The translations under genes were made by a program, and so were the position numbers. A DNA stretch of 64,000 nucleotides from Streptoalloteichus tenebrarius (GTDB lineage Bacteria > Actinomycetota > Actinomycetes > Mycobacteriales > Pseudonocardiaceae), in assembly GCF_024171885.1 (NCBI RefSeq), contig NZ_JAMTCP010000025.1, positions 1 through 64,000 on the forward strand, in the 5' to 3' direction. Of this stretch, positions 63,512 through 64,000 are shown in pieces. Below the pieces are notes generated by a model. The model was not told the DNA's origin and did no database searches. It saw nothing but the letters and a program-made list of their open reading frames with translations. Each line of letters begins with the position of its first letter. Positions within the stretch are counted from its first letter, which is position 1.

Positions 63512-64000
63512 TCAGGACTGGTCGAGCGCCACCTTGATCCCGAGCGCGACCAGGACGGCGCCGGTCAGCCGCTCCAACGCCAGGCGCACCCGGTCCCTGG
63601 TGAGCGCGCGGCCGAGCGCGCCGACCGCCAGCGAGAACACCCGCCACCACAGCACGGCGCTGAGCAGGAACACCGCCGCGAGCACGGCCGAGGTCGCGGT
63701 GCGGGGCTCGTCGGCGGCCACGAACTGCGGCAGCAGCGTGAGGAACAGCAGCGCGATCTTGGGGTTGAGCAGGTTGTTGAGCACGCCCTGCCGGAACGCC
63801 GCGCCGCGCGTCACGACCTCGCCGGTCGCCGCGTCGACCTCGGCGACCGGCGCGGGGGCCGCACCGCGCCGGGAGTGCCAGAGCGCGCTCACCCCCAGGT
63901 AGACGAGGTACGCCGCGCCCGCCAGCTTCACCACCGTGTAGGCGGTCGCGGACGCGGCCAGCAACGCCGAGAGGCCGAGCACCGCGGCGGCCGCGTGCAC
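63512..64000 (-). CDS. LysE/RhtB-family exporter, 5' end outside window
   Basis: The visible 162 codons are the C-terminal part of a LysE-type transporter: VVKLAGAAYLVYLGVSALW, a hydrophilic loop, then FRQGVLNNLLNPKIALLFLTLLPQFV, the family's NPK signature, and two more helices. It exports an amino acid or homoserine lactone-like metabolite. The gene continues past the right edge. Confidence 0.88.
   Translation of the reverse strand: MHAAAAVLGLSALLAASATAYTVVKLAGAAYLVYLGVSALWHSRRGAAPAPVAEVDAATGEVVTRGAAFRQGVLNNLLNPKIALLFLTLLPQFVAADEPRTATSAVLAAVFLLSAVLWWRVFSLAVGALGRALTRDRVRLALERLTGAVLVALGIKVALDQS

Overview
The window is GC-rich actinobacterial chromosome. GTG starts, leaderless-looking promoters, the order argS-lysA-hom-thrC-thrB-rho-rpmE-prfA-prmC-sua5-glyA-wecA-atp, and the SoxR, DUF5753, Uma2 and ROK families all point to a filamentous actinomycete. 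A recurrent palindrome (GTCCACWGTGGAC) and general gene style suggest Pseudonocardiales (Saccharothrix/Actinosynnema/Lentzea type); this placement is inference.

Layout. 1-0.7 kb: tail of a cut-off hypothetical gene and a decayed phosphotransferase fragment. 0.76-12.3 kb, minus strand: a compact type II (aromatic) polyketide locus. It has ketosynthase alpha, chain-length factor and acyl carrier protein, an exported carboxylesterase, an NmrA-like reductase, an FAD aromatic hydroxylase, a luciferase-like monooxygenase with its flavin reductase, a SnoaL-fold protein, a di-domain aromatase/cyclase and a SoxR redox regulator. 12.4-15.2 kb: a linked module of a second luciferase-like oxidoreductase and a quinone oxidoreductase, divergent from a TetR repressor across a striking double palindrome. 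No polyketide ketoreductase, second-ring cyclase or transporter is visible. 15.2-16.6 kb: a gene-poor, lower-GC stretch with a two-repeat type I-E-like CRISPR remnant, ending at tRNA-Arg(CCG). 16.8-26.4 kb: EphD-like hydrolase/SDR fusion, CDF metal exporter, amino-acid permease divergent from a ROK repressor, long acyl-CoA dehydrogenase, DUF305/DUF3105 pair.

26.8-44.0 kb is the conserved core: a tightly overlapped Arg-tRNA synthetase, lysine and threonine operon, then rho behind a long leader region containing a 7-bp tandem repeat, L31, RF1, PrmC, threonylcarbamoyl-AMP synthase, a broken Uma2 gene, serine hydroxymethyltransferase and a lipid-linked sugar-phosphate transferase. 44.1-54.4 kb is the F-type ATP synthase (atpI-like genes, atpBEFHAGD). 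Its epsilon gene atpC is separated from atpD by an opposite-strand ECF sigma factor and partner membrane protein. 54.5-64 kb: cobalamin adenosyltransferase, a small zinc-ribbon protein, MurA carrying Asp in place of the fosfomycin-target Cys, a MeaA-type B12 mutase, DinB-like, isochorismatase-like and GlxA-type genes, an amidohydrolase-like gene, a DUF5753 regulator and a truncated LysE exporter.

The polyketide locus is the likeliest new biology here. A minimal PKS is combined with a stack of flavoenzymes and two redox or ligand regulators, which suggests a quinone-type product. Cluster borders and product are inferred, not shown.
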